Notes under the pieces: model-generated
Databases searched by the model: none
What the model was told of the DNA's origin: nothing
Seen by the model: only the letters and a program-made list of their open reading frames with translations
Source of the DNA: an uncultured Anaeroplasma sp.
Lineage (GTDB): Bacteria; Bacillota_I; Bacilli_A; Acholeplasmatales; Anaeroplasmataceae
NCBI GenBank assembly: GCA_934216145.1
Contig: CAKQBG010000025.1
Span: 1 to 26,730, forward strand
Length of the DNA: 26,730 bases
Reading direction: 5' to 3'
Shown: in pieces, positions 23,795 through 26,730 of the stretch
How positions within the stretch are numbered: position 1 is the first letter of the stretch
How the letters are laid out: each line of letters begins with the position of its first letter
Position numbers and translations under genes: made by a program

Positions 23795-24617
23795 TAAGGA
23801 AATTTTAAAAGCTGAAAAAAAGAATCAAAGACTTAATAAAAGAAATGAAAAAGCTGAAAAGAAAAGATTAGAAGAAATAAATCATGATATTATTAATGAG
23901 GAAAAGGAAGAAAAAATGGCTCCTATAAGACAAAAATATAGAGAGCTTAATGAAGCTCCTAAAAGAAGTGTTCTTGAGGAAATCGGTAATTCTGTAACTC
24001 ATGGAGTAGGAGCTATTTTTGCGATAATCGCATTAATATTAATGATTCAAAAATCAGACACACCTTTAAAGCTGGCTTCAGGTATTATTTATGGTGTATG
24101 TATGATATTTATGATGACAATGAGTTCATTATATCATGCCTTTCCTTATGGTAGTACAGTTAAAAGATTATGGAGAAGATTTGACTATACTTCTATTTAT
24201 CTATTAATCGGCGGTACATTTGCACCTCTATTATTAGTTGAATGGCAAGAAATCTATAATTATAATAATTTCTATTCTAATTATATGGGAATTATTGTAT
24301 TTATAGTTCAATGGATTTTAATCGCGACAGGTATAACCCTAGTTTGTATATTTGGACCTGGTAGAATTAAATGGGTTAATTTCCCTTTATATTTCGCAAT
24401 TGGCTGGAGTGGTTTAATGTTTGTACCAGGATGGCTATGGCTAGATAATCCTAATTATTCATTGTTCTTTATGATATTAGGTGGAGGCATTATTTATACA
24501 TTAGGTATGATTCCTTTTGCAATGAATAAGGTTAAAGCTGCTCATTTTATTTGGCATTTCTTTGTTTTATTTGGTGCGCTAGTTCAATTTCTAGGTATAT
24601 ATTTATTTGTGTTTTAA
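23787..24617 (+). CDS. HlyIII/PAQR-family membrane protein with charged N-terminal extension
   Basis: 276 aa. From residue about 65 there is a normal seven-helix hemolysin III/PAQR protein: EEIGNSVTHGVGAIFAI, SSLYHAF, RFDYTSIYLLIGGTFAPLLL, FAIGWSGL, and AHFIWHFFVLFGALVQFLG, with the conserved metal-site His and Asp. The first about 60 residues are rich in Lys and Glu (KAEKKNQRLNKRNEKAEKK), a probable cytoplasmic coiled coil not usual for the roughly 210-aa bacterial members. GAGGGAG is nine bases before ATG 23787; in-frame ATGs at 23769 and 23778 lack a well-placed site. Hydrolase and membrane-stress roles are reported for the superfamily; the specific function is unknown. Confidence 0.88.
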   Translation: MNDKEILKAEKKNQRLNKRNEKAEKKRLEEINHDIINEEKEEKMAPIRQKYRELNEAPKRSVLEEIGNSVTHGVGAIFAIIALILMIQKSDTPLKLASGIIYGVCMIFMMTMSSLYHAFPYGSTVKRLWRRFDYTSIYLLIGGTFAPLLLVEWQEIYNYNNFYSNYMGIIVFIVQWILIATGITLVCIFGPGRIKWVNFPLYFAIGWSGLMFVPGWLWLDNPNYSLFFMILGGGIIYTLGMIPFAMNKVKAAHFIWHFFVLFGALVQFLGIYLFVF

Positions 24618-24622
24618 AAAAG

Positions 24623-24649
24623 ATATGGTTTTAATACCATATTTTTTTT
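24623..24649 (+). terminator. terminator of the uvrC-HlyIII unit
   Basis: ATATGGT (24623-24629) pairs with ACCATAT (24636-24642), loop of six bases, followed by seven T. It lies five bases after the HlyIII-family stop and separates it from ftsW. Confidence 0.88.
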
Positions 24650-24678
24650 ATTTTCTCATAAGTTTATATGGTGATACC

Positions 24679-25812
24679 ATGAAAAGATATTATACCTTCA
24701 TTACTGTTTTCTTTGTGTTAATATTAATTGGACTTGTAATGATCTATTCATCATCAATGATATGGGCTGAATATAAAACAGGAAATCAATTTTATTATCT
24801 AATAAGACAAGCTATATTTTTATTCATAGGAACAATAGTATTTTTTATTACTCAAAAAATCCCCCTTTCCTTATATAAAAAATATTCTAATCATTTATTT
24901 ATATTTTCAATAATTTTATTAATATTAGTTTTAATGCCAGGAATAGGATCAGTAAGAGGAGGAGCTAGAAGCTGGATTGGCTTTAAAGAGTTTTCAATTC
25001 AGCCTGCAGAGCTTGTTAAAATAACATCAATAATATTTACATCTAAGGTTTTAGCAAATAATCCTAAAATGATGAGTAATAATAAGGATTTTTATTTATA
25101 TTTATTAATAATAATATTTGTATTTGGTTTAATTTTATTACAGCCTGATTTTGGTACAGGAGCTGTATTAACCTTATCTCTATTATTTATGTTATTTATA
25201 GGTGGAGTTCAAATAAAGAATATAATACTAGGTGGAATTTTAGCAGTAATTGGAGTAGCTCTAATGATTATTATGGCACCTTATAGAATGGAAAGAATAA
25301 TTTCTTATTTAGATCCTTGGAGTGATCCATTAGGTTCAGGATTTCAAATTATTCAATCGTTATATGCAATATCTCCTGCGGGCTTATTTGGATATGGTTT
25401 ATTTAATAGTAGACAAAAATATTATTATTTACCAGAGCCCCAAAATGATTTTATTTTTTCTATATTAGTTGAAGAACTAGGCATAATAGGAGGAGCTTTA
25501 GTAATATTATTATTTTTTTATTTAATATTTACTGGCTATAAAATTGCTAAATATTCTAAGGATTTCTTTTCATCCTATTTAGCATTTGGCTTTTCAAGCC
25601 TCTTATTTATTCAAGTATTTATTAATATCGCAGTAGTAATAGGATTAATACCAGTTACAGGAGTAACTCTCCCTTTTATTTCTTATGGAGGCTCATCTTT
25701 AATTATTTCAATGTTTATGATGGGTATTATGGTTAATATAATGAAAAACACTGATAAGGATTTAGATTTTGAGTATAAATATAAAAAAATTAAATTGAGA
25801 AGAACAAAATAA
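24679..25812 (+). CDS. ftsW: FtsW/RodA (SEDS) peptidoglycan polymerase, FtsW type
   Basis: Polymerises lipid II into glycan strands with a partner class B PBP. 377 aa with about ten membrane helices. Motifs: RGGARSWIGF, QPAELVK, LLQPDFGTG, YLDPWSDPLGSGFQIIQS, KYYYLPEPQNDFIFSILVEELG (loop with the essential Asp), and PVTGVTLPFISYGGSSL. The last two favour FtsW over RodA. ATG 24679 is chosen because GGTGA stands four bases before it; the earlier frame from 24607 runs through the preceding terminator. The start site sequence ATGGTGATACCAT is itself a small inverted repeat enclosing the ribosome binding site. The other division genes (ftsZ, ftsA, murG) are not nearby. Confidence 0.92.
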   Translation: MKRYYTFITVFFVLILIGLVMIYSSSMIWAEYKTGNQFYYLIRQAIFLFIGTIVFFITQKIPLSLYKKYSNHLFIFSIILLILVLMPGIGSVRGGARSWIGFKEFSIQPAELVKITSIIFTSKVLANNPKMMSNNKDFYLYLLIIIFVFGLILLQPDFGTGAVLTLSLLFMLFIGGVQIKNIILGGILAVIGVALMIIMAPYRMERIISYLDPWSDPLGSGFQIIQSLYAISPAGLFGYGLFNSRQKYYYLPEPQNDFIFSILVEELGIIGGALVILLFFYLIFTGYKIAKYSKDFFSSYLAFGFSSLLFIQVFINIAVVIGLIPVTGVTLPFISYGGSSLIISMFMMGIMVNIMKNTDKDLDFEYKYKKIKLRRTK

Positions 25813-26036
25813 AATAAGTATAGTTAGAATTAAAATACAATTAAGCTTAATAAATATTATTATGTTATAAATCTTAAATTATTATTTATATTAGTTAAAT
25901 AGATAAAAATTATAATTATTATTTTTAATTTATAAAATTTTGTATAATAATATGTTCATAAAATTAATTTAATTAAAAAATATATATAATTAAAAAAGAC
26001 ATTATAATTAAAAATTAAATATTCTAATTTTATGTT

Positions 26037-26102
26037 TCGATTAATTATGCTAAAATACTTGATTTTTTAGCAAAAAATAAATATAATTATATCGATTAAT
26101 TA
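26037..26102 (+). promoter_or_regulatory. operator-like repeats around an extended -10 element
   Basis: TCGATTAATTA occurs at 26037-26047 and again at 26092-26102, 55 bp apart. Between them TGCTAAAAT (26048-26056) is an extended -10, and TGCTAAAA (26048-26055) is the left arm of a dyad with TTTTAGCA (26065-26072). No T-run follows the dyad. A transcript from here would carry the G-run in its leader. Confidence 0.4.
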
Positions 26103-26189
26103 ATTATGACATAATATTTATTAAAATTATAAAAATGCATATTTTTAGCTTTGATTTAGGTATTTATTTCTAATTTACCAAAATTTCGT

Positions 26190-26199
26190 GGGGGGGGGG
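26190..26199 (+). repeat. G10 homopolymer, possible phase-variation tract
   Basis: Ten consecutive G immediately before TAAAATTTATG. The last G is eight bases from ATG 26208, so the run can pair with the CCUCC anti-Shine-Dalgarno through G-C and G-U pairs. It also directly precedes a -10-like TAAAAT. No other G-run of comparable length is present in the window. Confidence 0.85.
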
Positions 26200-26207
26200 T
26201 AAAATTT

Positions 26208-26730
26208 ATGAACAAAGATTACGTATACGTCCATTTTTTTGAAAAAAATAAATTAAAGCTTCTATTTGATGGTGCGAATATAAAATTCAGTAAAGAGATT
26301 TTAGAATTTATTTCTCTAATAGAGAATGAGGATGATAAAATTGCGACATTTGCCTTCTTTTCGACTGTAAAGAAGATATTAAAGGATAAATTCAATTTAG
26401 ATTTAAATAAATTATTCTTTGATGAAACAGGATTCCCTAATATTTCTAAATATTTCATTTCATTTTCAATGAAAAATAATGTTTGGGGATTCGCACTATC
26501 AACTCAACCAATTGGGTTATCTATTGTTAGTGATTCATATTTAAAAACTGTTAATTTAGAGATTGAAGAATCTCGGATCGATAATTTTCCTTTATTATTA
26601 GCTGATACTATTGCTTATTCAAAATTAATAAAGCATCCTTTTACTGAAGAAATGCTTTATAAAAAGGAATTGAACTTTTGTTCTAAGCTTTGCTGTTTAA
26701 AATGTAAAAATGAGGATGAGTATGCTGTAC
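26208..26730 (+). CDS. partial ORF, degenerate 4'-phosphopantetheinyl transferase-like protein
   Basis: Open from ATG 26208 to the window end, 174 full codons, no stop. It begins MNKDYVYVHFFEKNKLKLL. The stretch TVKKILKDKFNLDLNKLFF, then DETGFPNISKYFISFSM, then WGFALSTQPIGLSIV, follows the layout of Sfp-type phosphopantetheinyl transferases, in which GKP, a NLSHS-like strand and PVGVDIE come in this order. The acidic metal-binding pair of VDIE is replaced by LSIV and SHS by SFS, so catalysis is doubtful. A Cys-rich piece (CSKLCCLKC) near the cut end is not typical. Assignment is by pattern only; the C-terminal motif is beyond the window. Confidence 0.45.
   Translation, partial: MNKDYVYVHFFEKNKLKLLFDGANIKFSKEILEFISLIENEDDKIATFAFFSTVKKILKDKFNLDLNKLFFDETGFPNISKYFISFSMKNNVWGFALSTQPIGLSIVSDSYLKTVNLEIEESRIDNFPLLLADTIAYSKLIKHPFTEEMLYKKELNFCSKLCCLKCKNEDEYAV

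Larger units (their letters stand above)
25813..26207. other. non-coding AT-rich region before the last ORF (395 bp)
   Basis: Almost wholly A and T up to about 26030, where nothing definable is seen and no terminator follows ftsW. The right half holds two copies of TCGATTAATTA, a dyad over an extended -10 element, and the run of ten G. The composition contrast between the G-run and its surroundings is striking. Confidence 0.65.

Noticed and set aside
26219..26458. 79-aa minus-strand ORF at the right edge
   Set aside because: The plus-strand frame is open for 174 codons to the window end with a start and family-like layout; the antisense frame is its shadow.
1..26730. CRISPR array, insertion sequence, prophage or toxin-antitoxin system
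   Set aside because: No spaced direct-repeat array, transposase or phage protein is visible. The lone XRE gene has no toxin-like partner; the 37-aa ORF is convergent, not co-transcribed.

Overview
The window is a compact, very AT-rich, low-GC Gram-positive-type chromosome segment. Standard code fits: Trp is read from TGG inside full-length conserved proteins, and TGA occurs as a stop. Gene order supports a Firmicutes/Bacilli relative: mnmA-recD2-(small ORF)-alaS-ruvX-yrzB-yrrM follows the Bacillus yrv/yrr region, and rqcH lies beside gmk-rpoZ as in the Bacillus ylo region. Peptidoglycan genes (murE, mraY, murD, a short murI, ftsW) exclude a wall-less Mollicute. A small-genome gut Bacilli lineage is my inference; the species is not recognisable. 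This is mostly housekeeping DNA: no insertion sequence, phage, CRISPR array or classical defence operon is visible.

Layout. (1) 1-75 is tRNA-Lys(CTT) on the minus strand with a consensus promoter. (2) 298-7458, plus: murE-mraY-murD-mnmA-recD2 and a 37-aa ORF. It faces a small XRE regulator (minus) whose upstream region holds a 22-bp palindrome and a possible 11-codon leader peptide. (3) 8022-13946, plus: alaS-ruvX-yrzB-yrrM-DEDDh exonuclease-mini murI-DUF6512 membrane protein, convergent with hslO. The two convergent terminators lie inside each other's partner gene. (4) 14809-15293 is non-coding, with a promoter placed directly on a hairpin and two tandem terminators. (5) 15294-18078, plus: membrane protein, acyl-ACP thioesterase, M18 aminopeptidase, orphan HPt protein. 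(6) 18068-20430, minus: rqcH and a SAM methyltransferase. (7) 20573-25812, plus: an unknown 130-aa protein, gmk, rpoZ, uvrC, a HlyIII-family protein and ftsW, separated by clear terminators. (8) 25813-26207 is non-coding with operator-like repeats and a run of ten G, followed by a partial ORF that leaves the window and looks like a degenerate phosphopantetheinyl transferase.

How the genes relate. murE, mraY, murD, murI and ftsW belong to wall-precursor synthesis and septal wall assembly. mnmA, alaS and tRNA-Lys serve tRNA function; rqcH serves ribosome rescue; recD2, ruvX and uvrC serve DNA maintenance; gmk and rpoZ serve nucleotide supply and RNA polymerase.

Most worth a second look: the G10 tract before the last ORF, the shortened MurI without ATG/GTG/TTG start, the interlocked terminators around hslO/DUF6512, the promoter-hairpin-terminator cassette at 15135-15242, and the recurring start signal ATGGTGATANNATG.
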